A stretch of DNA of 64,000 nucleotides from Pseudorhizobium banfieldiae (GCF_000967425.1 NZ_FO082820.1:3069501-3133500); one strand, 5' to 3'; shown: positions 36,991-46,324, numbered from the stretch's first letter. The notes: generated by a model from the sequence alone, not told the origin. Program-made: numbers and translations.

Positions 36991-38294
36991 ATGTCGAGGT
37001 TGGTTTCTACGGCGTCGGCATCCTGCTGCTGCTCCTGCTGTTGCGCGTACCCGTGGCGCTCGCCATGATCGCTGTTTCCTTTGGCGGCATTGCCAGCCTC
37101 CTCGGCATCAGGCCGGCCCTCGGCATCGTCACCTCGACACCTTACAGCTTTGTCGCCAGTTGGACGATGAGCGCCGTCCCGATGTTCCTGCTCATGGGCT
37201 TCGTCGCCTTTCACGCCGGGCTGACCGCCAGCCTGTTCGGCGCCGCCAAGGCGATCCTGTGGCGGGTACCGGGAGGGTTGGCCATCTCCTCCATCTTCGC
37301 CTGCACCGGGTTTGCGACCGTCTCCGGCTCTTCGATCGCCTGTGCGGCCGCCATGGGGCGGATCGCCATTCCGGAAATGGTCGGGGCCGGCTACAGGCCA
37401 AGCTTCGCGGCGGGTTCGATTGCAGCGGGCGGAACGATCGGCGCGCTGATCCCCCCGTCCATCCTGATGATCATCTACGGCGTCTTTGCCGAAACCTCGA
37501 TAACCCAGGTCTTCATCGGCGGCATTGGCGTCGGTCTGTTGACCGCTCTGTTCTATTGCCTGGTGGTGCTGGGTTTCTGGTGGCTGCGACCTGACGTGGT
37601 ACCACGCAACAGCGCCGGCACCTTCCGCGAAGCCGGCGGGCTGCCGGCAATCTTGAGGATCTGGCCGCTCGCAATCCTCGTGGTTCTCGTGTTCGGCGGA
37701 CTGTTTTCCGGCTATTTCACAGCGACGGAGGCGGGCGCAGTCGGCGCCGGCGGCGCGATCCTTCTATCGCTGGTGACGGGCAAGCTCACCACGCACGTTC
37801 TGCGTACATCACTGCTCGAGACGCTGACGACCTGCGCTTCGCTCTTCATCATCGGCATCGGCGCGTCCATGTTCACCCGCTTCCTCGGGATTACGGGGCT
37901 GTCCGGCTTCATCGGTTCGATGGTCGCCGGATCGGAGCTCGGCTACGTCGAGCTGATGTGCATCATCGTGCTGATCTACCTCGTTCTAGGCATGTTCATG
38001 GAACCTTTCGGGGCCATGCTGGTAACGCTTCCGGTTCTGCTGCCGTTACTGAAGGCGGAAGGGATCAGCCTTGTCTGGTTCGGCGTCTTCGTCGTCAAGA
38101 TGCTTGAGATCGGCATGATCACGCCACCCGTGGGGCTGAACGTCTTCGTCATCAGGAACGTCGCATCCAGCTACGTTACCGTCATCCAGATCTTCCGGGG
38201 TATAGTGCCCTTCCTTTTAGCGGACATATTGGTGGTCGCGGCGGTCATAGCCTTTCCCGGTGTCATCCTTAGCCTCCCGCTGCTATTGCAATAA
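36987..38294 (+). CDS. TRAP transporter large permease subunit (DctM family)
   Basis: 435 residues, highly hydrophobic with 12 or so segments. SGSSIACAAAMGRIAIPEMV and GTIGALIPPSILMIIYGVFA are signature stretches of DctM, and the second half repeats the pattern (MITPPVGLNVFVIRNVA). It closes the ech-marR-amidohydrolase-dctPQM transcript. No clear intrinsic terminator follows. Confidence 0.93.
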   Translation: MNVEVGFYGVGILLLLLLLRVPVALAMIAVSFGGIASLLGIRPALGIVTSTPYSFVASWTMSAVPMFLLMGFVAFHAGLTASLFGAAKAILWRVPGGLAISSIFACTGFATVSGSSIACAAAMGRIAIPEMVGAGYRPSFAAGSIAAGGTIGALIPPSILMIIYGVFAETSITQVFIGGIGVGLLTALFYCLVVLGFWWLRPDVVPRNSAGTFREAGGLPAILRIWPLAILVVLVFGGLFSGYFTATEAGAVGAGGAILLSLVTGKLTTHVLRTSLLETLTTCASLFIIGIGASMFTRFLGITGLSGFIGSMVAGSELGYVELMCIIVLIYLVLGMFMEPFGAMLVTLPVLLPLLKAEGISLVWFGVFVVKMLEIGMITPPVGLNVFVIRNVASSYVTVIQIFRGIVPFLLADILVVAAVIAFPGVILSLPLLLQ

Positions 38295-38402
38295 GGAAGG
38301 CGGGTACGGCTTAAGAGGATTGCTCGCTAAATGCTGCAATCGCTCCCTCGGAACGACTGCAACGGCCTCGCCTACCGCTCGGCGCTTCATCCGTATGAGC
38401 CA

Positions 38403-38927
38403 TTACGGCTGACGACAGGCCGCCTCAAGATTTGCATCGTCCGCCGGCAGGTCGATCCACTGCGCACCCGTAACCGAGCCGTCATCGGCGATCGATACGT
38501 CATCGCCGACGAGGTCGGCGCGGCGGTTGTTATCGCAGTCGAAAACAGCCTTGATCACGGTCGTCTGCTGCCAGCGTGCGGCCAGGATCATCGACACCAT
38601 GACCTGGCCGGGCTGTTGGGGATGCCGCTTGGCGGTGGAGGTTTCGACCGCCATGAACCGCGTGGTCAGCGGGCGGATATAGGACCACGGCCTCCAGATG
38701 GCGCGCTCGGTGTTCGACCACGTCACTACCACGGACTGCGGGAACGAATTCCGCATCCGGTCGAACCAGCTATACTCGCTCCAGATGGCGTAGGAAATCA
38801 TCCCGAGGCCAGCCGCGGCGGGGACGATCCATTTCGGCAGCCGTCCCCGGCTGATCCATCTCACGCTCATGGCGATACCGGCCAGTGCCACACCAGCCAC
38901 CACGGCGGCAATCAACTCGAACAACAT
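38403..38927 (-). CDS. Hypothetical membrane-anchored protein
   Basis: 174 residues with two N-terminal membrane segments (LFELIAAVVAGVALAGIAMS and WIVPAAAGLGMISYAIW), then a soluble tail containing SVVVTWSNTERAIWRPWSYI and DNNRRADLVGDDVSIADDGS. I do not know its function; similar small proteins occur in rhizobia as conserved hypotheticals. It is convergent with dctM and 15 nt downstream of the DUF294 gene on the same strand, so it may be the last gene of that transcript. Confidence 0.7.
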   Translation of the reverse strand: MLFELIAAVVAGVALAGIAMSVRWISRGRLPKWIVPAAAGLGMISYAIWSEYSWFDRMRNSFPQSVVVTWSNTERAIWRPWSYIRPLTTRFMAVETSTAKRHPQQPGQVMVSMILAARWQQTTVIKAVFDCDNNRRADLVGDDVSIADDGSVTGAQWIDLPADDANLEAACRQP

Positions 38928-38942
38928 TTCCGACTTCTTCCT

Positions 38943-40769
38943 TTACACCGGAGCACTTCCAGAATTGGCGAGCGCAGACTGCATGGTCCGCACCACCACG
39001 AAGGCGTCTCGCAAGTGCGACCTCTCGAAATCTCCGAACTCATAGGGTCCGAGATAATTGTTTGGCCTTTCGCCAGCCTTGATCTGGTTTGCCTGGTTGC
39101 GCAATCGGAAGTCGGCAATCAGATCATAGGCGGCAATCAGATCCCGCCCTCCGGCGCTGGAGATAATCCCCGCGTCCTCGGCCGCGAGCAGGCGCGCGCG
39201 GGTATTGACCGGGGTCAGCCGTCCCGTCAGCGCATAGACACGGGCAAGGTCGATCACTGGAACGACGCCACTGTGCTTCATGTCGATCTGGTTGCGATGT
39301 TCACCTACCCGGACGGTCGCAAATCCTCGCAGCAAGCCGAGCGGCGGCGCATGCTTCAGGGAGTTGCTGATCATGTGAGCGACGAATAGCGAGTTCCGAC
39401 TCGCCTGCGCCAGGGTCTCGGCCTGCAGGTCCTGGTAGAGCTGTGTTTCCCCAACGATTGGCCGCAGGTCGAACATGACGCTCGCGAGCATCTGGGCCGT
39501 CGGCTCCGGCTCCCGGATCCAGCTCCCGAAATATCCCTTCCACACGCTGACCGGCTGACACCACCGGCGATTGGTCGCCATCATGTCGCCGGGGCAGAAG
39601 AAATAGCCGCAGGCATCCAGGTTATGGCTGACGAAGCGGGCAAGCTTTTCGAACCACGGGCGCTGGCTTTCCTGAAAACTGTCGTCAATGAAGATGCAGT
39701 TGTCCTGGTCGCTGACACCCGTCTGTTCCTGGCGGCCCTGGCTGCCACAGGCAAGCCACAGATAGGGGACCGGGGGTGGGCCGAGATCCGCCTCCGCAAA
39801 CGCTACAAGTCGGCGCGTCACCGCATCCGTGATGTCCGTGATCAGCCGCGTGACCACGTGATGTGCATTGTTGCCCCCAACCAACTGAACCAGCAGCTGC
39901 GGGATCTTCGCCGTCACCGCACGAAGCTCGGCCACGCCTTCCGCACTGGCGATCTCCCGGATGAGGATCGCCGAGGAGAGCGCCTGGAACCGCGTCAGGT
40001 CCGTCTGGGTGATCATCCCCGTCAGGCGTCCACCGCTGACGATCGGAAGGTGTCCGATCCTCTTCTCCAGCATCAGATTGAGAACATCCGACCCCAGGTG
40101 GCTTTCCGAGAGGGTTAGTGGCTCCGCGGTCATGATCGCGCCGACCCTCGTGTGGATCGGATCAAGCCCCTGGGCAAGGACGCGAGAGGTCAGGTCGCGG
40201 GTCGTCACCAGACCGACAAGGCGGTCGCCATCGACGACGCCCAGGCTCGAGACCCTTCCGTCCCGCATGATCTCAGCGGCGTGGCGTACGCTGTCTTCGG
40301 GCGAACACGTGAGCGGTGGCGCCGACATCAGTTCGCCGACCTTCCGCATCGTCACGTCAGCGCGTCGAAGGTCGTTGGTGCGTCCGCGGGTGAAGAAGCG
40401 GGCATAGACAGCCTGTTCCAGCATCAGCCTCTTGAACTCGGCCGTCGGCAGAACAAGCAGGATCGCATCTGACAGCGCATTGGCGGTCGTCGCGGCGCGG
40501 CCATCGGCCAGCAAACCTCGTTCACCAAGCGAGTTTCTAGGGAAAAGCTGCGAGATCACCGTGCCGGACGCGTCGCGAACCTCGACGCTACCTTCCATGA
40601 TGAGGAAGAGACCGGGCAGCGGCTCACCGCGGGAATAAATCTGATCTCCGCCAGACACATGGCGACATTCGAAGCGCGGCGTCAGTCTGTCGAGTTCGTC
40701 CCGGGGTAGGCTGTCATAGGGATGAACTGTTTGCAGAAATCCCGCTATGTCGTGGGTTTCTACACCCAT
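38943..40769 (-). CDS. Cyclic-nucleotide-binding / CBS / DUF294 nucleotidyltransferase-like regulator
   Basis: 608 residues from the ATG at 40769. Domain order: cNMP-binding fold at about 10-120 (GDQIYSRGEPLPGLFLIMEG), two CBS domains at about 150-270 (VGELMSAPPLTCSPEDSVRH, VGAIMTAEPLTLSESHLGSD), a DUF294 nucleotidyltransferase-like domain at about 300-430 (WLACGSQGRQEQTGVSDQDN, resembling GlnD-type GS...D-x-D), and a helical C-terminal domain. Such proteins often sit beside a DUF4212/sodium-solute symporter pair, as here, and probably regulate it in response to nucleotides. Confidence 0.85.
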   Translation of the reverse strand: MGVETHDIAGFLQTVHPYDSLPRDELDRLTPRFECRHVSGGDQIYSRGEPLPGLFLIMEGSVEVRDASGTVISQLFPRNSLGERGLLADGRAATTANALSDAILLVLPTAEFKRLMLEQAVYARFFTRGRTNDLRRADVTMRKVGELMSAPPLTCSPEDSVRHAAEIMRDGRVSSLGVVDGDRLVGLVTTRDLTSRVLAQGLDPIHTRVGAIMTAEPLTLSESHLGSDVLNLMLEKRIGHLPIVSGGRLTGMITQTDLTRFQALSSAILIREIASAEGVAELRAVTAKIPQLLVQLVGGNNAHHVVTRLITDITDAVTRRLVAFAEADLGPPPVPYLWLACGSQGRQEQTGVSDQDNCIFIDDSFQESQRPWFEKLARFVSHNLDACGYFFCPGDMMATNRRWCQPVSVWKGYFGSWIREPEPTAQMLASVMFDLRPIVGETQLYQDLQAETLAQASRNSLFVAHMISNSLKHAPPLGLLRGFATVRVGEHRNQIDMKHSGVVPVIDLARVYALTGRLTPVNTRARLLAAEDAGIISSAGGRDLIAAYDLIADFRLRNQANQIKAGERPNNYLGPYEFGDFERSHLRDAFVVVRTMQSALANSGSAPV

Positions 40770-40805
40770 GAAGCCCTCATCTGGCCGTATCGGCAACCCT
40801 CGACT

Positions 40806-40839
40806 GAAAAAAGAAAGGCGGCAGAGATACCGCCGCCTT
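40806..40839 (-). terminator. Intrinsic terminator of the symporter operon
   Basis: On the minus strand AAGGCGGC pairs with GCCGCCTT (8 bp, 9-nt loop) and is followed by TTCTTTTTT. It lies 16 nt after the symporter stop and before the start of the DUF294 gene, so read-through would be needed to join the two transcripts. Confidence 0.88.
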
Positions 40840-40854
40840 CCGAGAGCTTGGCTG

Positions 40855-42621
40855 TTAGTGGTGGGTCGCCGCACCCGCACCGCGAGGTACGCGGATCGAC
40901 TCGACGAGATCCTGCACGTGCTGCGGCGGTGCCTGCGTCATCATCGAGACGACATAGGCGGTGCCGAAGTTCAAGAGCGCACCGATCGGGCCGAACGCCG
41001 TCGGCGGAATGCCGAACAGGTAGTTGGCCGGAACGTTCTCGAGCATGTTCGTGCCGGGGATGAAGAACCAGCCCAGGTAAGCGAACAAGTAGAGGCAAGT
41101 CACGATCAGACCGACCAGCATGCCGAGGGTGGCACCGGCTGAGTTGATGCGCTTCGAGAAGATGCCCATCATCAGAACCGGGAAGATGCTCGCTGCAGCA
41201 AGACCGAAGGCGAGTGCCACGGTCTGTGCGGCGAAACCCGGCGGGTTGAGACCCAGCAGGGTAGCCACGAGGATCGCGCCGGCCATCGAGATGCGCGCGA
41301 CCATCAGTTCGCCCTTTTCCGAAATGTTCGGGACGAGCCAGTCCTTCACCAGGTCGTGGCTGATAGCCGACGAGATGGCGAGCAGGAGACCGGCGGCCGT
41401 CGACAGAGCGGCGGCAAGACCGCCGGCTGCGATCAGACCAATGACCCAGCCCGGAAGCTGCGCGATTTCCGGGTTGGCGAGAACCAGGATATCGTTGTTG
41501 ATGGTGAGCTCATTGCCAGACCAGCCACGCTGAGTGGCAGTTTCGGTGAAGCCTGCTGCCTTATCGTTGTAGTACTGGATGCGGCCGTCACCGTTCTTGT
41601 CCTCGAACTTCAGCAGACCGGTGGTTTCCCAGTTGCGCATCCAGTCAGGCCGCTGCTCGTATTCCACCGCCTGCTCCTGCGGGCCGTTCGGGAAGATGGT
41701 GTCGATGATGTTGAGGCGCGCCATGGCACCGACGGCCGGAGCCGTGAGGTAGAGAAGCGCGATGAACACCAGCGCCCAGCCAGCCGACCAGCGGGCATCG
41801 GCCACCTTCGGCACGGTGAAGAAGCGGATGATGACGTGCGGCAGGCCAGCCGTACCGATCATCAGCGACAGCGTGAACAGGGTCATGTTGAGTAGGGAAC
41901 CCTGAGCGGTGTAGGCGGTGAAGCCGAGGTCGGTCACGACCTGGTCGAGCTTCTGAAGCAGCGGCAGGCTCGATTCCGTATGGGTCGAGAACAGGCCTAG
42001 CCAGGGAAGCGGATTGCCCGTCAACTGCATCGAGATAAAGATCGCCGGAATCGTATAGGCAATAATCAGCACGACGTACTGGGCGACCTGCGTGTAGGTG
42101 ATGCCCTTCATACCGCCGAGAACGGCATACACGAAGACCACGGCGGACGCGATCCACAGACCGGTCGAGACATTGACTTCGAGGAAGCGCGAGAAGGCGA
42201 CGCCGGCACCGGTCATCTGGCCGATAACGTAGGTGACCGAGATGATGATGAGGCAGATGACCGCAACCAGGCGGGCCGACTGGCTGTAGAAGCGGTCCCC
42301 GATGAACTGTGGCACCGTGTACTTGCCGAATTTGCGAAGATACGGAGCAAGCAGGAGCGCGAGCAGGACGTAGCCGCCGGTCCAGCCCATGAGGTAGGTG
42401 GAGTTGGCGTAGCCGACGCCGGCGATCAGGCCGGCCATCGAGATGAAGGATGCAGCCGACATCCAGTCAGCGGCGGTGGCCATGCCGTTCATGACCGGGT
42501 TAACGCCGCGGTTGGCGGCGTAGAATTCAGCGGTAGAGCCCGCCCGGGCCCAGATTGCGATGCCGATATAGAGCGCGAAGGATGCGCCCACGATCAGCAG
42601 GTTGAGTGTATACTGGTCCAT
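40855..42621 (-). CDS. Sodium:solute symporter (ActP/VC_2705-like, probable acetate/organic-anion symporter)
   Basis: 588 residues with about 13 membrane segments. FYAANRGVNPVMNGMATAAD, DWMSAASFISMAGLIAGVG and GLAAALSTAAGLLLAISSAI are sodium/acetate symporter motifs carrying Na+-site residues. A charged loop (FEDKNGDGRIQYYNDKAAGF) between membrane segments has an EF-hand-like D-x-N-x-D-G pattern and may bind Ca2+. GGGGGG precedes the ATG. The DUF4212 partner lies 15 nt upstream. The substrate is probably a short carboxylate. Confidence 0.88.
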   Translation of the reverse strand: MDQYTLNLLIVGASFALYIGIAIWARAGSTAEFYAANRGVNPVMNGMATAADWMSAASFISMAGLIAGVGYANSTYLMGWTGGYVLLALLLAPYLRKFGKYTVPQFIGDRFYSQSARLVAVICLIIISVTYVIGQMTGAGVAFSRFLEVNVSTGLWIASAVVFVYAVLGGMKGITYTQVAQYVVLIIAYTIPAIFISMQLTGNPLPWLGLFSTHTESSLPLLQKLDQVVTDLGFTAYTAQGSLLNMTLFTLSLMIGTAGLPHVIIRFFTVPKVADARWSAGWALVFIALLYLTAPAVGAMARLNIIDTIFPNGPQEQAVEYEQRPDWMRNWETTGLLKFEDKNGDGRIQYYNDKAAGFTETATQRGWSGNELTINNDILVLANPEIAQLPGWVIGLIAAGGLAAALSTAAGLLLAISSAISHDLVKDWLVPNISEKGELMVARISMAGAILVATLLGLNPPGFAAQTVALAFGLAAASIFPVLMMGIFSKRINSAGATLGMLVGLIVTCLYLFAYLGWFFIPGTNMLENVPANYLFGIPPTAFGPIGALLNFGTAYVVSMMTQAPPQHVQDLVESIRVPRGAGAATHH

Positions 42622-42636
42622 TGTTCCCCCCGTCCC

Positions 42637-42897
42637 TTACTGCTCGTCCACGCCGAACTCGCGATCGAGCCGGTTCATGTAGGCTGCGTAGTAGAAAATC
42701 AGCGCGATGAAGACGATGATCGAGCCCTGCTGCGCGAACCAGAAGCCCAGATCGGTCCCCCCGATCGGGATCCCCGAAAGCATGGGACGCAAAAGGATGC
42801 CGAAGCCGTAGGATACAATCGCCCAGATCACCAAGCAGATGGTGATGATGCGAATATTTGCTGCCCAATAGGCATTGGACGATGATTTGTCCGTCAC
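42637..42897 (-). CDS. DUF4212 small subunit of a sodium/solute symporter
   Basis: 86 residues with two membrane segments (IITICLVIWAIVSYGFGILL and GSIIVFIALIFYYAAYM), the latter followed by NRLDREFGV, the family C terminus. The start is a GTG at 42897 with GGAGGAGG just upstream; longer upstream frames look non-coding. It is an obligate neighbour and probable partner of the ActP-like symporter. Confidence 0.88.
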   Translation of the reverse strand: MTDKSSSNAYWAANIRIITICLVIWAIVSYGFGILLRPMLSGIPIGGTDLGFWFAQQGSIIVFIALIFYYAAYMNRLDREFGVDEQ

Positions 42898-43239
42898 GTG
42901 TACCTCCTCCAAAATTCGCGTCCCCCTGAGGACGCAACCTCCTGTCCAAACGCTCACCGAATCCCAACACGAATGGACAAGTGTCAAGAAGTACCTAATC
43001 GGTTAGGGTGCGTACATTCTCCGATAGTCGTAGTTTTCGAAAGCCCATTACTTTGAGCGCCGAAAGACGAGTTTTCCACAGGAACACGCGAAAGGCGCCA
43101 GCCGCAAAAGTCTTGTGCGCCGTCCGCGGCAAAGGCCGCATCGGACCAGGCCATCCTGATTCGCAAGATTGAGTTCCATCGAGGCCTCCCCTCCCCAGAT
43201 GGAAAGTGCCGGCCGGACAAGCCGGCCGGCACTGGCAAA
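42898..43239. other. Intergenic region upstream of the symporter operon
   Basis: About 340 bases with no convincing gene. It should contain the symporter promoter and leader. A palindrome CCTAA-TCGG-TTAGG sits at 42994-43007 and may be an operator. The far end (43206-43232) holds the terminator hairpin of the betaine-binding protein gene. Confidence 0.55.
43206..43232 (-). terminator. Hairpin after the betaine-binding protein gene
   Basis: A perfect 11-bp stem GTGCCGGCCGG/CCGGCCGGCAC with loop of 5 nt, 8 nt past the stop. Only TTT follows on the minus strand, so it may act as a terminator with a weak T-tract or as a 3' stabiliser. Confidence 0.7.
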
Positions 43240-44109
43240 TTACTCTTCGCCGAGCCAGGCGTTCACCTGGTCCGGATGGTCTTCGATATACTTCGCCACG
43301 GCCTCTTCGTAGGACGTCTCCTGCGCGTTGAACATGCCTGCCTGCAGGTCGTCGATCGGCAACTGCATCCTCGAGAGGAACCCGGCAACTTCCGGATTGT
43401 CCTCCTTGAAGCCCTTGCGAGCGAGAACGTCCACATGTTCAGCTTCGCCCAGCGAGGTCTTCGGATCCTCGATGTAGCGAATGTCGTACTTGCCGAACAT
43501 CCAGTGGGGGCTCCAAGACGTTGCCACGAACCAGTCCTCGGAGCGAACGGCACGGTCGACGGTGGTCAACATGCCCGCCTCGCTGGAGATCTGCAGCTTG
43601 TAGTCGTCCAGGCCGTAATCCTTCAGCGCCTGCTGCGACAGGCGCGTCAGCCCGGCGCCCGGGTCGATGCCCTGGACGGTGTTGCCGAGCTTCTCCTTGA
43701 CCTCATCCTTGGCAAGGTCTTCGATCGAGCTGATGGCGTCTTCCGGGATATAATTCGGCACGACCCAGCCGAGCTTGGCGTTCTCGTAGACGGTGCCCAG
43801 CGTCTCCACGTCGTCCTTGATCTTCGCGTAGTAGTCGGCATGCGTCTGTGGAAGCCATGCCATCATCATGGCGTCGAGATCGCCGCGGCTGACGCCCTGG
43901 TAAAGCGGCGCGACATCCGTCTGCACCAGTTCAACTTCCTGGCCGAGTTCGTCCTTGATCAGTTTCGCGGCAAGCTTGGTGACGAACTCCGCGTCAGACC
44001 ATGCGGCCCAACCGATCTTCACCGGCTTGGCATCCTGTGCCAGGACGATTGTGGAAACGCTGCCGGCGATGACGGCCGCGAGGCTCAGCGATACGAGTTT
44101 CTTGATCAT
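43240..44109 (-). CDS. proX: Glycine betaine/proline-type ABC transporter substrate-binding protein
   Basis: 289 residues with signal peptide (MIKKLVSLSLAAVIAGSVST, cut near LAQ). VKIGWAAWSDAEFVTKLAAK and MMMAWLPQTHADYYAKIKDD resemble OpuAC/ProX proteins, whose tryptophans build the cage for a quaternary ammonium group; WFVATSWSPHWMFGKYDI supplies more aromatic residues. Choline or proline betaine are possible ligands. It is the last gene of the ATPase-permease-binding protein order. The ATG at 44109 is chosen because the signal peptide starts there. Confidence 0.85.
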   Translation of the reverse strand: MIKKLVSLSLAAVIAGSVSTIVLAQDAKPVKIGWAAWSDAEFVTKLAAKLIKDELGQEVELVQTDVAPLYQGVSRGDLDAMMMAWLPQTHADYYAKIKDDVETLGTVYENAKLGWVVPNYIPEDAISSIEDLAKDEVKEKLGNTVQGIDPGAGLTRLSQQALKDYGLDDYKLQISSEAGMLTTVDRAVRSEDWFVATSWSPHWMFGKYDIRYIEDPKTSLGEAEHVDVLARKGFKEDNPEVAGFLSRMQLPIDDLQAGMFNAQETSYEEAVAKYIEDHPDQVNAWLGEE

Positions 44110-44170
44110 GTCTGCTCCTTTTTTGAAGGTCCGCATAGGGCGGAATGCCCAAGTGTGGTCTGCGCGACGT

Positions 44171-45052
44171 TCAGGCGTTCGCCTGCTTGGTCTTTTGTCG
44201 CGCCACGACGGGGAAGAGGGTGCGCCAGAAGGCCGGCCGCTCCTTCCCGAAGCTCTGCGTGATGCGGTCGAGCACCACGGCGAGGATGACGACGGCCAGG
44301 CCGCCTTCGAAACCCGTGCCGACGTCCAGACGCTGGATCCCGGTCAGCACGGTATTGCCAATCCCGCCGGCGCCGATCATCGAGGCGATCACCACCATCG
44401 AGAGCGCCAGCATGATGGTCTGGTTGATGCCAGCCATGATGGAGGGTAGCGCATTCGGCAGCTGTACCTTGAAGAGCAGCTGCGACGCCGTGCAACCGAA
44501 GGCGTGGCCTGCTTCAACGAATTCCACGTCGACCTGACGTATCCCGAGATTCGTCAAGCGCACGACCGGCGGCATCGAGAAAATGACCGTGGCGATCGTG
44601 CCAGGCACGGCACCAAGCCCGAAGAACATGGCGGCGGGGATCAGGTAGACGAAGGCGGGCATCGTCTGCATCAGGTCCAGCACCGGGCGCACGGCGGATG
44701 CCACCGAGTCCTTGGCGGCCATGGCAATCCCGAGCGGCAGGCCAAAGAGCATGGCGATGATCGTGGAGGCGATGACGAGCGACAATGTCTCCATCATCGC
44801 CGGCCAAAGACCCATCTGGTCCACGAGCCAGAGTGCGACGGCAGTGAAGATGGCGAAACCCAGGCCGACCCGCCACAGCGAGAGTGCAACGAAGATGGCA
44901 AGGCCAACGATCATCGGAAGGGCCGTCAGCGTGTCCTGTATGCCCCCCGTAACCAGTCCGATCGCTGCAGCAATCGCGTCGAGGGCAGGAGAGAAGTTGT
45001 CGAGGATATAGTTGACGATCGCATCGACGCCGTCACCAATGTCGAAGTTCAT
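44171..45052 (-). CDS. proW: Glycine betaine/proline-type ABC transporter permease
   Basis: 293 residues, six or seven membrane segments. The EAA-like loop that contacts the ATPase is seen around GIRQVDVEFVEAGHAFGCTA, SQLLFKVQLPNALPSIMAGI. MVVIASMIGAGGIGNTVLTG is the typical ProW end of the permease domain. Lies between the ATPase and binding protein genes. Confidence 0.9.
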   Translation of the reverse strand: MNFDIGDGVDAIVNYILDNFSPALDAIAAAIGLVTGGIQDTLTALPMIVGLAIFVALSLWRVGLGFAIFTAVALWLVDQMGLWPAMMETLSLVIASTIIAMLFGLPLGIAMAAKDSVASAVRPVLDLMQTMPAFVYLIPAAMFFGLGAVPGTIATVIFSMPPVVRLTNLGIRQVDVEFVEAGHAFGCTASQLLFKVQLPNALPSIMAGINQTIMLALSMVVIASMIGAGGIGNTVLTGIQRLDVGTGFEGGLAVVILAVVLDRITQSFGKERPAFWRTLFPVVARQKTKQANA

Positions 45053-45076
45053 GATTGCATCCTATCCGTGATCTGC

Positions 45077-46324
45077 TCAGCTGGCGCGATCAAGCGTCTC
45101 GAGAAGCATTGATTTGCTGATGGAGCCGATATAGCGGCCCTCGTCATCGATCACCGGGAGCGGCCAGGGACTGCCGGCCACCCTGCCGAGAAGATCCGAC
45201 AGGGGCTCGGTTGCCGCGATCGGCTCGATGTCGGTCAGAAATGCGCTTCGGTAGGGATCGGCAGCCTTTGACCTGACCTTTTCCACCAGCGAGGTTTGGC
45301 TGACGATGCCTTGGTACTTCTTGTCGCGACCGACCACGATCGCGTACTCCCGATCGAAGTTCTGCATCCGCTCAAGCGCAGCAGCCGCTGATACGCCTTG
45401 GCGATCGATGATCGTCACCTGCGTCTTGCGGGCGATGTCCCCGGCCTTGAAGACCTGCGTGACATCCACGTTGCGGAAGAAGGACCGGACGTAGTCGTTG
45501 GCGGGTTGGGTGACGATCTCATCCGGCGTACCGACCTGGATCACGCTGCCGTTCTGCATGATGCAGATCCGGTCACCGATCCGCATCGCCTCGTCGAGAT
45601 CGTGGCTCACGAAGACGATGGTCCGGCTATGCTCCGCCTGGAGGCGAACGAGTTCGTCCTGCATCTCCGTGCGGATCAGCGGATCGAGCGCCGAAAAGGC
45701 CTCATCCATCAGCAGGATTGTGGGTTCGCTGGCAAGCGCCCGGGCGAGCCCCACGCGCTGCTTCATGCCGCCGGAAAGCTGGTTCGGCCGACTGTCGGCA
45801 TAACCCTCAAGGCCGACGGCCTTCAGGGCGACCATGGCCTTTTCTTTCCGCTCCCGCTCGCCGATGCCGGCAACCTCCAGCCCGAACGCAGCATTGTTCA
45901 GCACGGTCCGGTTGGGCAAAAGCGCAAAAGACTGGAACACCATGCTGATATCGCGGCGGCGGATATCGATGAGCTCGCGACGCGACATCTTGGTGATGTC
46001 TCGCCCGTCGATCTCGATCGACCCCGCAGTCGGCTCGATCAGACGATTGAGAAGTCGCAATAGCGTCGATTTTCCGGAACCGGAAAGGCCCATGATGACG
46101 AAGATCTCGCCTTTGCGAATGTCGAAGCTGGCATCGTTGACACCAATGGCGCAGCCGGTCGCTGCGTGGATTTCCGGCTTAGACTTGCCGGCTCCGACCA
46201 TCTCCATGGCTTTTTCCGGCCGCTCGCCGAAAACCTTGAACACGTTCCTCAACGTGATCTTTCGCGGGGCATCAGCGCCGGCGACATCGCCAGCGGACAC
46301 CACGGAAGAAGTAAAATCATTCAT
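45077..46324 (-). CDS. proV: Glycine betaine/proline-type ABC transporter ATPase with CBS domains
   Basis: 415 residues. ABC domain: Walker A GLSGSGKST, signature LSGGMKQRVGLARAL, Walker B ILLMDEAFSALDPL, H-loop VFVSHDLDEAM. A C-terminal pair of CBS domains (about 280-410; QVTIIDRQGVSAAAALERMQ, WPLPVIDDEGRYIGSISKS) senses ionic strength or nucleotides in OpuA/ProV-type transporters. The N-terminal helix region (NVFKVFGERPEKAMEMVGAG) is typical of ProV. First gene of the operon; its promoter lies in the 46325-46448 region. Confidence 0.92.
   Translation of the reverse strand: MNDFTSSVVSAGDVAGADAPRKITLRNVFKVFGERPEKAMEMVGAGKSKPEIHAATGCAIGVNDASFDIRKGEIFVIMGLSGSGKSTLLRLLNRLIEPTAGSIEIDGRDITKMSRRELIDIRRRDISMVFQSFALLPNRTVLNNAAFGLEVAGIGERERKEKAMVALKAVGLEGYADSRPNQLSGGMKQRVGLARALASEPTILLMDEAFSALDPLIRTEMQDELVRLQAEHSRTIVFVSHDLDEAMRIGDRICIMQNGSVIQVGTPDEIVTQPANDYVRSFFRNVDVTQVFKAGDIARKTQVTIIDRQGVSAAAALERMQNFDREYAIVVGRDKKYQGIVSQTSLVEKVRSKAADPYRSAFLTDIEPIAATEPLSDLLGRVAGSPWPLPVIDDEGRYIGSISKSMLLETLDRAS

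Noticed and set aside
43240..44109. Assignment as choline-binding ChoX
   Set aside because: The N-terminal and aromatic-cage regions look closer to OpuAC/ProX glycine-betaine proteins. Choline cannot be excluded, so only the broader call is made.
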